Shown here piece by piece: positions 24,395-32,686 of a DNA stretch of 64,000 nt. The notes under the pieces were generated by a model. The model worked only from the letters and a program-made list of their open reading frames with translations, had not been told where the DNA came from and made no database searches. This stretch comes from Hylemonella gracilis str. Niagara R (GTDB lineage Bacteria > Pseudomonadota > Gammaproteobacteria > Burkholderiales > Burkholderiaceae_C), in assembly GCF_000600295.1 (NCBI RefSeq), contig NZ_JEMG01000001.1, positions 1,095,062-1,159,061 of the forward strand. Reading direction: 5' to 3'. Every line of letters starts with the position of its first letter. Within the stretch, counting starts at the first letter, position 1. The translations under genes and the position numbers were made by a program.

Positions 24395-25423
24395 ATGTTG
24401 ACCCACTCCCCGTCGATGTCCCTGCCTCGTGTCGAACCGCCCGGCGCGGCGAAGTCGGCGGCCGCGGCATCCACAGATTCCTCCAGCGCCCACGCCACGC
24501 CCCTGGCCACGCCCTGGGAGGGGTATGGTTTCGGCCTGCTGGGCGTGCTGATCTTCAGCCTCACCCTGCCCATGACGCGTGTGGTCGTGGCCGAATGGCC
24601 GCCGCTGCTGGTCGGCCTGGGGCGGGCCTTGGTGGCCGCCCTGCCCGCGGCCGTGCTGTTGGCCGTGAACTGCAGCCGCCTGCCCCGGCGCGAGGAATGG
24701 CCCGGCGTGCTGGGCGCGGCCCTGGGCATCGTGATTGGCTGGCCCCTGTTGTCCACCCTGGCCCTGCAGAGCGTGTCCGCTTCGCACGGCGCGGTCTTCA
24801 ATGGCTTGTTGCCGCTGTCCACCGCCCTGTTCGCGACCTGGCGCAGCGGCGAAAAGCCGACCAGGGCGTTCTGGGCTTGGGCGGCCGTCGGTGCGGTGCT
24901 GGTTACGGGCTTTGGCCTGCGGCAAGGGCAGGGGGCCTTGCAGGCAGGGGATCTGTGGTTGCTGCTGGCCGTGGTTGCTGGGGGCCTGGGCTACGCGGAG
25001 GGCGCGCGGGCCGCGCGCACCCTGGGCGGGGGGCGCACAATCTGCTGGGCGCTGGTGATCAGCGCGCCGCTGATCGCGGTGCCCGTGGCCTGGATGGCGG
25101 GTGACGCGGCCGACATGGCGCGGGCCAGCGGCACCGTCACCTCCAGCAAGGCCTTGTGGGCTTTTGCCTGGCTGTCCTTCGGTTCGATGTTCCTGGGTTT
25201 CTTCGCCTGGTACCGTGGCCTGGCCGTGGGTGGCATCGCCCGCGTGGGCCAAGTGCAATTGCTGCAGCCTTTCCTCACCGTGCTGGCCTGTGCGCTGCTG
25301 TTCGGCGAGCCGGTGAATGGCGAGACCTGGGTGTTCGCCTGCGTGGTGATCGCGGTCATCATGGGCGGACGACGTGCCCTGCGTGGCGCCAGCGCGCAAC
25401 CGAGCCCGCGTTCACAATCATGA
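24395..25423 (+). CDS. EamA/DMT-family exporter
   Basis: 342-residue inner-membrane protein with about ten hydrophobic segments and two EamA repeats. First repeat: GYGFGLLGVLIFSLTLPMTR ... GLGRALVAALPAAVLLAVNC ... VIGWPLLSTLALQSVSASHG. Second: LWLLLAVVAGGLGYAEGARA ... LWAFAWLSFGSMFLGFFAWY ... QLLQPFLTVLACALLFGEPV. Members export amino acids or other small metabolites. The N-terminal about 45 residues are Ala/Ser-rich and cytoplasmic. It is divergent from a MocR regulator that probably controls it, and it overlaps the following LysE gene by four bases (ATGA). Confidence 0.9.
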   Translation: MLTHSPSMSLPRVEPPGAAKSAAAASTDSSSAHATPLATPWEGYGFGLLGVLIFSLTLPMTRVVVAEWPPLLVGLGRALVAALPAAVLLAVNCSRLPRREEWPGVLGAALGIVIGWPLLSTLALQSVSASHGAVFNGLLPLSTALFATWRSGEKPTRAFWAWAAVGAVLVTGFGLRQGQGALQAGDLWLLLAVVAGGLGYAEGARAARTLGGGRTICWALVISAPLIAVPVAWMAGDAADMARASGTVTSSKALWAFAWLSFGSMFLGFFAWYRGLAVGGIARVGQVQLLQPFLTVLACALLFGEPVNGETWVFACVVIAVIMGGRRALRGASAQPSPRSQS

Positions 25424-26085
25424 TGACGGAGACGATGACTATGACGATGGAGTTGGTTCCCATGCAAACGTGGTCCTGGATGCAACCCGCCCTGCTGGGG
25501 CCGTTGGCGCTGTTCACCTTCATCAGCACCATCACGCCCGGGCCGAACAACACCATGCTGGCGGCATCGGGGCTGAATTTCGGACTGCGCCGTACTTGGC
25601 CCCATCTCTGGGGCGTGAGCCTGGGTTTCACGCTGATGGTGGTCCTGGTCGGCCTGGGCATGGGCGCGGTCTTCGTGCAGTACCCCTGGCTGCACCCGGT
25701 GCTGAAGTACCTGAGCGCGGCCTATCTGCTGTTCCTGGCCTGGAAGATTGCCAACGCCGCGCCACCGTCACTGTCGGGTGACGGCGCTGTACACAGTCGA
25801 CCGATGACGTTCTTGCAGGCGGCGCTCTTTCAATGGGTCAACCCCAAGGCCTGGGTCATGACCACGGGCATGGTGTCGGCCTATGTGCCTGCCGGTGAGG
25901 CCTTCTGGGGGCATCTGGGCTTGGCCGCCTTCATCGCCATCGTGGTGGGCCTGCCCTGCATCGTCCTCTGGGCCGCTTTTGGCAGTGCCTTGCGTCGCTG
26001 GCTGCACCGTCCGCGCATGATCCGGGCCTTCAACTGGACCATGGCCGCGCTGCTGGTGCTGTCGATCGGGTTCTCCTTGGCTTGA
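25420..26085 (+). CDS. LysE/RhtB-family amino-acid exporter
   Basis: About 221 residues, six hydrophobic segments. Family signature LFTFISTITPGPNNTMLAAS in the first helix, with GLRRTWPHLWGVSLGFTLMV next, FQWVNPKAWVMTTGMVSAYV in the central region and RWLHRPRMIRAFNWTMAALL at the end. Substrates of the family include threonine, homoserine, lysine and leucine; here unknown. Several in-frame ATGs exist. The one at 25420 gives an ATGA overlap with the EamA gene, while 25462 (MQTWSWMQPALL) follows GGAG at good spacing and may be the true start. Two consecutive exporters behind a MocR gene suggest amino-acid efflux. Confidence 0.9.
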   Translation: MMTETMTMTMELVPMQTWSWMQPALLGPLALFTFISTITPGPNNTMLAASGLNFGLRRTWPHLWGVSLGFTLMVVLVGLGMGAVFVQYPWLHPVLKYLSAAYLLFLAWKIANAAPPSLSGDGAVHSRPMTFLQAALFQWVNPKAWVMTTGMVSAYVPAGEAFWGHLGLAAFIAIVVGLPCIVLWAAFGSALRRWLHRPRMIRAFNWTMAALLVLSIGFSLA

Positions 26086-26124
26086 TGCCTTGCCTGCTTG
26101 CCAACCAGCATTACAGTGCCTGCC

Positions 26125-26703
26125 ATGAAAACCCAGTACTACACCGCGACCAGCCTGGACGGCTACATCGCCACCGAAGACCATTCGCTCGAATGGCTGT
26201 TCCCCTTGGGCGACATCAACGAGACCAGCTACCCCGGTTTCTTTGCCGAGGTGGGCGCGTTGGCCATGGGTTCGTCGACCTACGAGTGGCTGTTGCGCCA
26301 CCACGTCAAGCCTGGCGATCCGCAAGGCGCGCCCTGGCCCTACAGCCAGCCGACCTGGGTGTTCTCGACGCGCACGCTGACGCCGGTGCCTGGCGCCGAC
26401 ATCCGTTTCGTGCGCGGTGACGTGCGGCCGGTGCACGCGCAGATGGTGCTCGCGGCGGGTGGCAAGAACCTCTGGGTCATGGGCGGCGGCGAGCTGGCCG
26501 GGCAGTTCCATGATGCCGGCCTGCTGGACGAGCTATGGGTCCAGGTCGGCTCGGTCACGCTGGGCCGGGGCCAGCCCCTGCTGCCGCGCCGCATCAGCGC
26601 GCCGTCCATGAAGTTGCTGTCGGTGCGCCAGGTCGGCACGGGTTTCGCGGAGTTGCGCTACGAGCTGCCCAGACCCGCACCGCGGCAAGGTGAGAACCCA
26701 TGA
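26125..26703 (+). CDS. DHFR-fold reductase (RibD C-terminal/YyaP-like)
   Basis: 192-residue protein beginning MKTQYYTATSLDGYIATEDH, the N-terminal pattern of the RibD_C/dihydrofolate-reductase-like family. A central LAMGSSTYEWLLRHHV (substrate-region) and a nucleotide-binding LWVMGGGELAGQFHDAGLLD loop with GSVTLGRGQPLLPR near the end are typical. These proteins are NADPH-dependent or ligand-binding; the substrate is unknown and it is not the folate enzyme. It overlaps the PhzF gene by four bases (ATGA), indicating coupled translation. Confidence 0.88.
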   Translation: MKTQYYTATSLDGYIATEDHSLEWLFPLGDINETSYPGFFAEVGALAMGSSTYEWLLRHHVKPGDPQGAPWPYSQPTWVFSTRTLTPVPGADIRFVRGDVRPVHAQMVLAAGGKNLWVMGGGELAGQFHDAGLLDELWVQVGSVTLGRGQPLLPRRISAPSMKLLSVRQVGTGFAELRYELPRPAPRQGENP

Positions 26704-27488
26704 AGCTGACCTTGCACGTCATCGACGCCTTCACCTCCCAGCGTTTCCAAGGCAACTCGGCGGCCGTGGTGCCCCTGCGTGCATGGCTGTCACCCGCGCT
26801 GATGCAGGCCATCGCGATGGAGAACAATCTGTCCGAAACCGCCTACTTCGTGCAGGCGGCGGACGGTTGTTACGACATCCGATGGTTCTCCCCCTTCAAG
26901 GAAATCGACTTCTGTGGCCACGCCACCCTGGCCAGCGCCTTTGTGCTCTTCGAGGGGCGCGCGTCATCCCTCATCACTTTCCGCGCGCCGGCGGTGGGTG
27001 AGCTGCCAGTCCTGCGCCTGCCGGACGGCCGCATGGAAATGAGCTTCCCGAACCGTGCGCCCACGCCAGTGGACGAGGTGCCCGCGGCCTTGCGCGCTGG
27101 CCTGCCCCTGGCGCCGGTGGCGGTGCTGCGCAACGGCCAGGCCTGGTTTGCGGTGTACGAGAACGAGGCGCAGGTGCGCGCCTTGCGCCCGGACTTCAAG
27201 CAGTTGGCCCAGCTCGGACCACTGGATGTGACGGTGACCGCGCCTGGCGTGGACTCTGATTTCGTGTCGCGCTATTTCTGGCCGGCCAATGGCGGCGAGG
27301 AAGACCCAGTGACCGGCTCCATCCACGCAGGCCTCGCGCCCTACTGGGCGGCCCGGCTTGGAAAGAACACGCTCGTGGCGGTGCAGGTGTCCTCGCGCAC
27401 CGGTACCCTGCATTGCCGCGTTGAGGGTGGGCGCGTCTGTGTCTCGGGCGCGGCCGTGCGCTACCTGCGGGGCGAGATCGAGGTCTGA
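26700..27488 (+). CDS. PhzF-family isomerase-like protein
   Basis: 262-residue protein of the PhzF/diaminopimelate-epimerase fold. It starts MKLTLHVIDAFTSQRFQGNS followed by AAVV, with the catalytic-Glu segment AMENNLSETAYFV, then YDIRWFSPFKEIDFCGHATL and FWPANGGEEDPVTGSIHAGL, all hallmark stretches. Most family members outside phenazine clusters have unknown substrates, and no phenazine genes are nearby, so the symbol phzF is not used. The ATG overlaps the upstream DHFR-like gene stop. The family's two-domain symmetric fold and length fit. Confidence 0.92.
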   Translation: MKLTLHVIDAFTSQRFQGNSAAVVPLRAWLSPALMQAIAMENNLSETAYFVQAADGCYDIRWFSPFKEIDFCGHATLASAFVLFEGRASSLITFRAPAVGELPVLRLPDGRMEMSFPNRAPTPVDEVPAALRAGLPLAPVAVLRNGQAWFAVYENEAQVRALRPDFKQLAQLGPLDVTVTAPGVDSDFVSRYFWPANGGEEDPVTGSIHAGLAPYWAARLGKNTLVAVQVSSRTGTLHCRVEGGRVCVSGAAVRYLRGEIEV

Positions 27489-27523
27489 CGCGTGCGCCAC
27501 CTGGCGTGGCGCGGGGGTGCCCA

Positions 27524-28393
27524 TCAAAAAGGCTTGCGCGTCGGCTCGCAGGCTTCCTGGATCAGGATGTGCGAGGCTGCGGTGTCTGGCATCACACGCA
27601 ATGCACTCAATTGACCACCCCAGATGCAGCCCGAGTCCAGGGCCCACAGGCGCGCGCGGCGGAACACGTTCTGCGGCTCGGCCAGGCCCAGGGTGGACCA
27701 GTGGCCAAAGGCGATGGTCACGTCCTCCTCGGCCGTGCGCCGGCCTGGCACTTCGAACCAGGGCAGGTAACCCGGTGGCGCGGTGTCCAGCCCTTCCTTG
27801 GCGTTGAATTCCATCGCGCCTTCGCGCGTGCAAAAGCGCAGGCGCGTCAGGGCGTTGACGATGACGCGCAGGCGGTCGTCGCCTTGCAGGTCTTCGCGCC
27901 AGGCGGCAGGCTCGTTGCCGTACATCTGGTGGATGAAGTCCTTCCAGTCGGGACCGGCCAGCACGTCCTGCACTTCGGCGGCCAGGGCGAGGGTCTGCGC
28001 CGTGGTCCATTGGGGCAACACGCCCGCGTGCACCATCAGGAAATCATGGCCCTCCAGCCGGGCGCCCAGGGCCAGGGCCTGGCGGCGCACCCAGTCCAGC
28101 ATGGCGGTGCGGTCAGGGGCGTCCAGGATGTCGTCCACCGTGTCGCCCCGGTGAGCGCGGCGCACGCCCAGCGAAACGGCCAGCAGGTGCAGGTCGTGGT
28201 TGCCGAGCAGGCAGCGCGCCGACGCGCCATAGGCCATGAGGCGGCGCAACACGGCCGCGGAGGACGGGCCGCGGTTGACCAGGTCGCCCAGCAACCAGAG
28301 CGTGTCGCGGCTGGGGGAGTAGTCGATGACGGCCAGCAGGCGGCCGAGCGCGGCATCGCAGCCCTGCACGTCGCCGATCAGGTAATGGGCCAT
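27524..28393 (-). CDS. apaH: symmetrical bis(5'-nucleosyl)-tetraphosphatase (ApaH)
   Basis: 289-residue metallophosphatase that splits Ap4A to two ADP. Motifs: MAHYLIGDVQGCDAALGRLL (GDxxG), LLGDLVNRGPSSAAVLRRLM (GDxxxRG), CLLGNHDLHLLAVSLGV (GNHD), HAGVLPQWT and AFGHWSTLGL. The ATG at 28393 matches the family N-terminus (E. coli MATYLIGD). An ATG 12 codons upstream (28429) is less likely. It is convergent with phzF-like DNA and divergent from the CNNM/CorC gene. Roles include nucleotide-alarmone control and RNA de-capping of Np4-capped transcripts in other bacteria. Confidence 0.95.
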   Translation of the reverse strand: MAHYLIGDVQGCDAALGRLLAVIDYSPSRDTLWLLGDLVNRGPSSAAVLRRLMAYGASARCLLGNHDLHLLAVSLGVRRAHRGDTVDDILDAPDRTAMLDWVRRQALALGARLEGHDFLMVHAGVLPQWTTAQTLALAAEVQDVLAGPDWKDFIHQMYGNEPAAWREDLQGDDRLRVIVNALTRLRFCTREGAMEFNAKEGLDTAPPGYLPWFEVPGRRTAEEDVTIAFGHWSTLGLAEPQNVFRRARLWALDSGCIWGGQLSALRVMPDTAASHILIQEACEPTRKPF

Positions 28394-28489
28394 GCGGCGT
28401 TTCTGTTCAGAAGCGGTGAGGATGAGCATTATCCAGTCGTGTGCCCAGGGCCGGCTCGCCGTGAAAAGCCCTCGATGTAAAGTCGTGGC

Positions 28490-29833
28490 ATGGACTTCTT
28501 GTTGATCGCCTTGCTGATCGTGCTCAATGGCGCCTTCGCCATGTCGGAAATGGCCCTGGCTTCGAGCCGCAAGGCGCGCCTGCTGGCCGCCGCCGAGGCG
28601 GGCGACGGTGGCGCGAAAAAGGCCCTGGAGTTGATGGACAACCCCAACCAGTTCTTGTCCACCATCCAGATCGGCATCACCTCCATCGGCGTGCTCAACG
28701 GCATCGTGGGGGAGGCGGCCTTCAGTGACGACCTGGCAGCCCTGTTGCAGACTCTGGGTGTGAGCGTGGGGGCCTCGGGCGTCACGGCCACGGCCCTGGT
28801 CGTTACCCTCATCACCTTCCTGACCATCATCTTCGGCGAGCTGGTGCCCAAGCGCGTGGGGCAGCTCTATCCCGAACTGGTGGCCCGCTGGGTGTCCCGA
28901 CCCATGGGGGGGCTGGCCCTGGGCGCCAAGCCCTTCGTCAAGCTGCTGTCGGCCAGCACCCAGGCGGTCCTGAAGCTGCTGCGCGTGCCCGACGTGGCGC
29001 GTGGCATGACGGAAGAGGAAATCCGCCACAGCCTGGAAGAGGGCGTGGACGCCGGCCTGATCGAGGAACACGAGCACCAGATGGTGCGCAACGTCTTCCG
29101 CCTGGACGACCGGCCACTGATCTCCATGATGGCGCCGCGCGCGGACATCGCCTGGCTGGACGCCGGACTGAACGCCGTGCAATGCCTGGAACAGCTCGCG
29201 CTCAGCAGCCAGACCGAGCAAGACGCGCAGCAGGGCGAGCAGGAGAGCGGCAGTGTGCATTCCTGGTACCCCGTGTGCCGAGGTTCGCTGGACGACGTGG
29301 TGGGCCAGATCAGCGTGGGCGCCTTGCTGGCCCTGGCGCGGGACCCAGCGCAGGCGGCGGACCCGGTTGAGCGCCATGTGCAAGCGGCCGTTTTCGTGCC
29401 TGAGACGCTGTCGGGCATGGAGCTGGTCGAGCAGTTCCGCGCCCGTTCCCTGCGCATGATGTTCGTGGTCGACGAGTATGGCGCGGTGCAGGGCCTGCTG
29501 ACGCCAGCGGATTTGCTGGAGGCCATCACGGGCGAACTGCAATCGGCCCCGATCGATGCCTGGGCCACGCAACGCGAGGACGGCTCCTGGCTGCTGGACG
29601 GCGTGATGCCGGTGGACGAGCTGAAAGTCCGCTTCGAGATCCGCGAACTGCCGGATGAAGACCGGGGCCGCTACAACACGGTCGCGGGCTTGCTGCTGGC
29701 GGTCAGTGGCCGCCTGCTCAAGACCGGCGAACGCGTGAACTGCGCGGGCTGGGAATTCGAGGTGGTGGACCTGGATGGCCGGCGCATCGACAAGGTGCTG
29801 GCGCGGCCCCTGCCGCAGGCTGCACTGGTCTGA
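28490..29833 (+). CDS. CNNM/CorC-type transporter-associated protein (hemolysin family)
   Basis: 447-residue inner-membrane protein. The N-terminal DUF21/CNNM domain (about 1-180) has MDFLLIALLIVLNGAFAMSE, MALASSRKARLLAAAEAGD and LVVTLITFLTIIFGELVPKR. A CBS pair follows (about 215-350; RPLISMMAPRADIAWLDAGL, RSLRMMFVVDEYGAVQGLLT) and a C-terminal CorC_HlyC domain (WLLDGVMPVDELKVRFEIRE, GRYNTVAGLLLAVSGRLLKT). Relatives are implicated in Mg/Co efflux and ion homeostasis. A Gln/Ser-rich insertion (SSQTEQDAQQGEQESGSVHS) sits between CBS motifs. Historically called hemolysin, though toxin activity is unlikely. Confidence 0.92.
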   Translation: MDFLLIALLIVLNGAFAMSEMALASSRKARLLAAAEAGDGGAKKALELMDNPNQFLSTIQIGITSIGVLNGIVGEAAFSDDLAALLQTLGVSVGASGVTATALVVTLITFLTIIFGELVPKRVGQLYPELVARWVSRPMGGLALGAKPFVKLLSASTQAVLKLLRVPDVARGMTEEEIRHSLEEGVDAGLIEEHEHQMVRNVFRLDDRPLISMMAPRADIAWLDAGLNAVQCLEQLALSSQTEQDAQQGEQESGSVHSWYPVCRGSLDDVVGQISVGALLALARDPAQAADPVERHVQAAVFVPETLSGMELVEQFRARSLRMMFVVDEYGAVQGLLTPADLLEAITGELQSAPIDAWATQREDGSWLLDGVMPVDELKVRFEIRELPDEDRGRYNTVAGLLLAVSGRLLKTGERVNCAGWEFEVVDLDGRRIDKVLARPLPQAALV

Positions 29834-29939
29834 CCTGCCGGTCGACGCGCCCGGGTCCACTGCGCCGCTCCTGGGCGCCGGTGCCTGGCCCGGGACGCCG
29901 ACCGCAGTGCGTCGGGCGGCCTTGATTGGGGCGCGGCTC

Positions 29940-29976
29940 ATAAAGCCTGCCTATCTTCTCCATAGATATGCTGACC
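29940..29976 (+). promoter_or_regulatory. OxyR-type box upstream of ahpC
   Basis: Matches the OxyR pattern ATAG-N7-CTAT-N7-ATAG-N7-CTAT at three of the four tetramers: ATAA (29940-29943), CTAT (29951-29954), ATAG (29962-29965), then a non-matching GACC. It lies 118 bases before the ahpC ATG. No oxyR gene is in the window. Confidence 0.55.
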
Positions 29977-30022
29977 GTGGAAGTCAACCCTGGAAAGCTA
30001 AACTTTGCCTTATCGGTTTTCC

Positions 30023-30039
30023 CAGGGGTGTTTCCCCTG
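30023..30039 (+). other. hairpin in ahpC leader
   Basis: CAGGGG-TGTTT-CCCCTG forms a 6-bp stem with a 5-base loop, 55 bases upstream of the ahpC ATG. It is AT-flanked and lies in the presumed untranslated leader. It may stabilise the mRNA or affect translation; function unknown. Confidence 0.35.
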
Positions 30040-30094
30040 AGCCGGTTGTTAAGCAAGCTAGCTTTCTTTCCACCTTCCACTACAGGAGATTTCC

Positions 30095-30658
30095 ATGTCC
30101 CTCATCAACACCCAGGTTCCGGCGTTCAAGACCGAGGCCTTCCACAACGGCAAGTTCATCACCGTGAGCGATGCCACCCTGAAGGGCAAGTGGTCCGTGC
30201 TGATCTTCATGCCGGCCGCCTTCACCTTCAACTGCCCGACCGAAGTGGAAGACGCCGCCGACAACTACGCCGAGTTCCAGAAGCTGGGCGCCGAGGTGTA
30301 CATCGTCACGACCGACACGCATTTCTCGCACAAGGTGTGGCACGAGACCTCCCCCGCCGTGGGCAAGGCCAAGTTCCCGCTGGTGGGCGACCCGACCCAC
30401 ACGCTGACGCGCGCCCTGGGCGTGCACATCGAGGAAGAAGGCCTGGCCCTGCGCGGCACCTTCGTGATCAACCCCGATGGCGTGATCAAGACGGCCGAAG
30501 TGCACTCCAACGAGATCGCACGTGACGTCAAGGAAACACTGCGCAAGCTGAAGGCTGCCCAGTACACCGCCGCCAACCCGGGCCAAGTCTGCCCCGCCAA
30601 GTGGAACGAAGGCGCCAAGACGCTGACGCCCTCGCTGGATCTGGTCGGCAAGATCTGA
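30095..30658 (+). CDS. ahpC: alkyl hydroperoxide reductase subunit C (peroxiredoxin)
   Basis: 187-residue typical 2-Cys peroxiredoxin that reduces H2O2, organic peroxides and peroxynitrite. It starts MSLINTQVPAFKTEAFHNGK. The peroxidatic Cys lies in PAAFTFNCPTEVEDAADNY and the resolving Cys in NPGQVCPAKW. Length equals E. coli AhpC. The SD AGGAGA lies six bases from the ATG. Upstream are an OxyR-like box and a leader hairpin, and ahpF follows 207 bases downstream. The two-protein AhpCF system is complete here. Confidence 0.97.
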   Translation: MSLINTQVPAFKTEAFHNGKFITVSDATLKGKWSVLIFMPAAFTFNCPTEVEDAADNYAEFQKLGAEVYIVTTDTHFSHKVWHETSPAVGKAKFPLVGDPTHTLTRALGVHIEEEGLALRGTFVINPDGVIKTAEVHSNEIARDVKETLRKLKAAQYTAANPGQVCPAKWNEGAKTLTPSLDLVGKI

Positions 30659-30673
30659 TTCCGCCACGGCTTC

Positions 30674-30694
30674 GGACCGCGTGACACGCGGTCC
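30674..30694 (+). terminator. strong hairpin between ahpC and ahpF
   Basis: Perfect 8-bp stem GGACCGCG/CGCGGTCC with a TGACA loop, 16 bases after the ahpC stop and without a U-tract. It is likely an mRNA-stabilising or partial attenuation element that keeps ahpC expression above ahpF. Confidence 0.45.
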
Positions 30695-30865
30695 CTGCGC
30701 AAGCAGTGCCGCGGCCGGATGGGCTGCGTTGGCCTGGAGTCTTCAGGACGGCGCGGCCCCTCTCACGGCGGTAGATCCACAGGCAAGGCAACACGGATAT
30801 GGACCGTGTCGTTTTTCGCCGATGCATCCCCATATTTCAAACCTCACGCTTTCCAGGAGAACCCC

Positions 30866-32443
30866 ATGCTCGACGACGCCATGAAGTCCCAGTTGCAGGC
30901 TTACCTGACCAAGCTGCAACGTCCCATCCGCCTGATCGCTTCGCTCGATGGTGGGGAAAAGTCGGCTGAGCTGCGCGAGCTGCTGCAGGAAATCGCCGGC
31001 CTGTCCGACCAGGTCCGGTTCGACGACTCCGGCACGGACGCGCGCAAGCCGTCCTTCGTCATCGCCCGCGAGGGTGAGACCACGGGCGTGCGTTTCGCCG
31101 CCATTCCCCTGGGCCATGAATTCACCTCCCTGGTGTTGGCCCTGCTCTGGACCGGCGGCCACCCGCCCAAGGTCGAGCCCGAGGTGATCGAGCAGATTCG
31201 CAACCTGGAGGGTGAGTTCAAGTTCGAGGTCTACATGTCCTTGAGCTGCCACAACTGTCCCGACGTGGTCCAGGCCGTGAGCCTGATGAGCATCGTCAAC
31301 CCACGCGTGCAAGCCACCATCGTGGACGGAGGTCTCTACCAACAGGAAGTGGATGAGCGCCAGATCATGGCCGTGCCCGCCACCTGGCTCAACGGCAAGA
31401 TGTTCGCCTCCGGCCGCATGACGGTGGAGGAAATCGTCGCCAAGCTGGATGTCAAGAGCGAGGAGCGCGAGGCCGCCAAACTCTCCGCCAAGGACCCCTA
31501 TGACGTGCTCATCGTGGGTGGCGGCCCCGCCGGCGCGGCTGCGGCCGTTTATGCCGCGCGCAAGGGCATCCGTGTTGGCATTGCCGCCGAGCGCTTCGGC
31601 GGCCAGGTCAACGACACCCTGGCCATCGAGAATTACATCTCCGTGCTGGAGACCGAGGGGCCGAAGTTCGCGGCGGCACTGGAAGCCCAGGTGCGCCACT
31701 ACGAGGTGGACCTCATGAACCTGCAGCGTGCCGACAAGCTCGTTCCGGCCGCGCAGCCCGGAGGGCTGACCGAGGTGCACATGGCCAACGGCGGCGTCCT
31801 CAAGGCACGCAGCGTCATACTCTCCACTGGCGCGCGCTGGCGCAACGTCAATGTGCCCGGCGAGCAGGAGTACAAGAACAAGGGCGTGGCCTACTGCCCG
31901 CACTGCGACGGCCCCTTGTTCAAGGGGAAGAAGGTCGCCGTGATCGGCGGTGGCAACTCGGGCGTCGAGGCCGCGATCGACCTGGCCGGCATCGTTGAGC
32001 ATGTGACCCTGTTGGAGTTCGGCGACCAGCTCCGCGCCGACGCCGTGCTGGTGAGCAAGCTCAAGAGCCTGCCCAATGTGCGCGTCATCACCCAGGCGCA
32101 GACCACCGAGTTCTCTGGCACGGGCGGCAAACTCGCCGGCCTGGACTACCTGGACCGTGCCACGGGCGAGAAGAAGCATGTGGATGTCGAAGGCGTGTTC
32201 GTGCAGATTGGCCTGGTGCCGAACACCGAATGGCTCAAGGGCACGCTGGAGCTGTCGAAGTTTGGCGAAATCGTCGTCGACGCCAAGGGGCACACCAGCC
32301 TTGCGGGCGTGTTCGCGGCGGGGGACTGCACGACCGTGCCCTACAAGCAGATCGTGATCGCGGCGGGCGAAGGCGCGAAAGCCGCCCTCAGCGCCTTTGA
32401 TCACCTGATCCGCACGCCGGCGCAGCAAGCCGTGACGGTCTGA
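30866..32443 (+). CDS. ahpF: alkyl hydroperoxide reductase subunit F (FAD disulfide reductase)
   Basis: 525-residue NADH-dependent flavoprotein that reduces AhpC. The N-terminal tandem thioredoxin-fold domain (about 1-200) contains the redox pair SCHNCPD. The FAD motif [20 protein letters not shown] begins at about residue 212, the second redox pair is YCPHCDGP at about 345, and NAD-binding [20 protein letters not shown] follows, ending [20 protein letters not shown]. Full length for the family. The SD AGGAGAACCCC leads directly to the ATG at 30866. A Rho-independent terminator follows the stop. Confidence 0.97.
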   Translation: MLDDAMKSQLQAYLTKLQRPIRLIASLDGGEKSAELRELLQEIAGLSDQVRFDDSGTDARKPSFVIAREGETTGVRFAAIPLGHEFTSLVLALLWTGGHPPKVEPEVIEQIRNLEGEFKFEVYMSLSCHNCPDVVQAVSLMSIVNPRVQATIVDGGLYQQEVDERQIMAVPATWLNGKMFASGRMTVEEIVAKLDVKSEEREAAKLSAKDPYDVLIVGGGPAGAAAAVYAARKGIRVGIAAERFGGQVNDTLAIENYISVLETEGPKFAAALEAQVRHYEVDLMNLQRADKLVPAAQPGGLTEVHMANGGVLKARSVILSTGARWRNVNVPGEQEYKNKGVAYCPHCDGPLFKGKKVAVIGGGNSGVEAAIDLAGIVEHVTLLEFGDQLRADAVLVSKLKSLPNVRVITQAQTTEFSGTGGKLAGLDYLDRATGEKKHVDVEGVFVQIGLVPNTEWLKGTLELSKFGEIVVDAKGHTSLAGVFAAGDCTTVPYKQIVIAAGEGAKAALSAFDHLIRTPAQQAVTV

Positions 32444-32468
32444 ATCGTCGGTTTTCCGGACCGTCCAG

Positions 32469-32491
32469 GGGCTGCTTGCGCAGCCCTTTTT
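32469..32491 (+). terminator. Rho-independent terminator after ahpF
   Basis: A GGGCTGC-TTGC-GCAGCCC stem-loop is followed directly by TTTTT. Canonical structure, 25 bases after the ahpF stop. It abuts the stop codon of the convergent small gene. Confidence 0.9.
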
Positions 32492-32670
32492 CATGGCACT
32501 TGCTTGAGCGCCTGCCTCAGCGCTTGACGGCCCGCCTGGCGCTCGCTCTTGGCTGTTTTGCGGTGCGCGCCGGCCTTGCGCTTGAGTGCCGGCGCCACCA
32601 GCGGATTGCGCGGCGCGGGTGGCTTGAGCCTGAGCGCGAGGCGGCGCTTGGTCAGTCGTGCGGAGTTCAT
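32491..32670 (-). CDS. small very basic protein of unknown function
   Basis: 59-residue protein, no known family. It begins MNSARLTKRRLALRLKPPAP and ends in Arg/Lys/Gln-rich residues (HRKTAKSERQAGRQALRQAL). Lys plus Arg make up roughly a quarter or more of residues, so binding to RNA, DNA or ribosomes is possible. The start at 32670 lies 17 bases from the divergent phosphomutase ATG, leaving little promoter room. Coding is plausible because the frame is compact and non-repetitive, but homologues must be checked. The C-terminal stop overlaps the ahpF terminator end. Confidence 0.5.
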   Translation of the reverse strand: MNSARLTKRRLALRLKPPAPRNPLVAPALKRKAGAHRKTAKSERQAGRQALRQALKQVP

Positions 32671-32686
32671 GGTGTAATTCTTGCCC

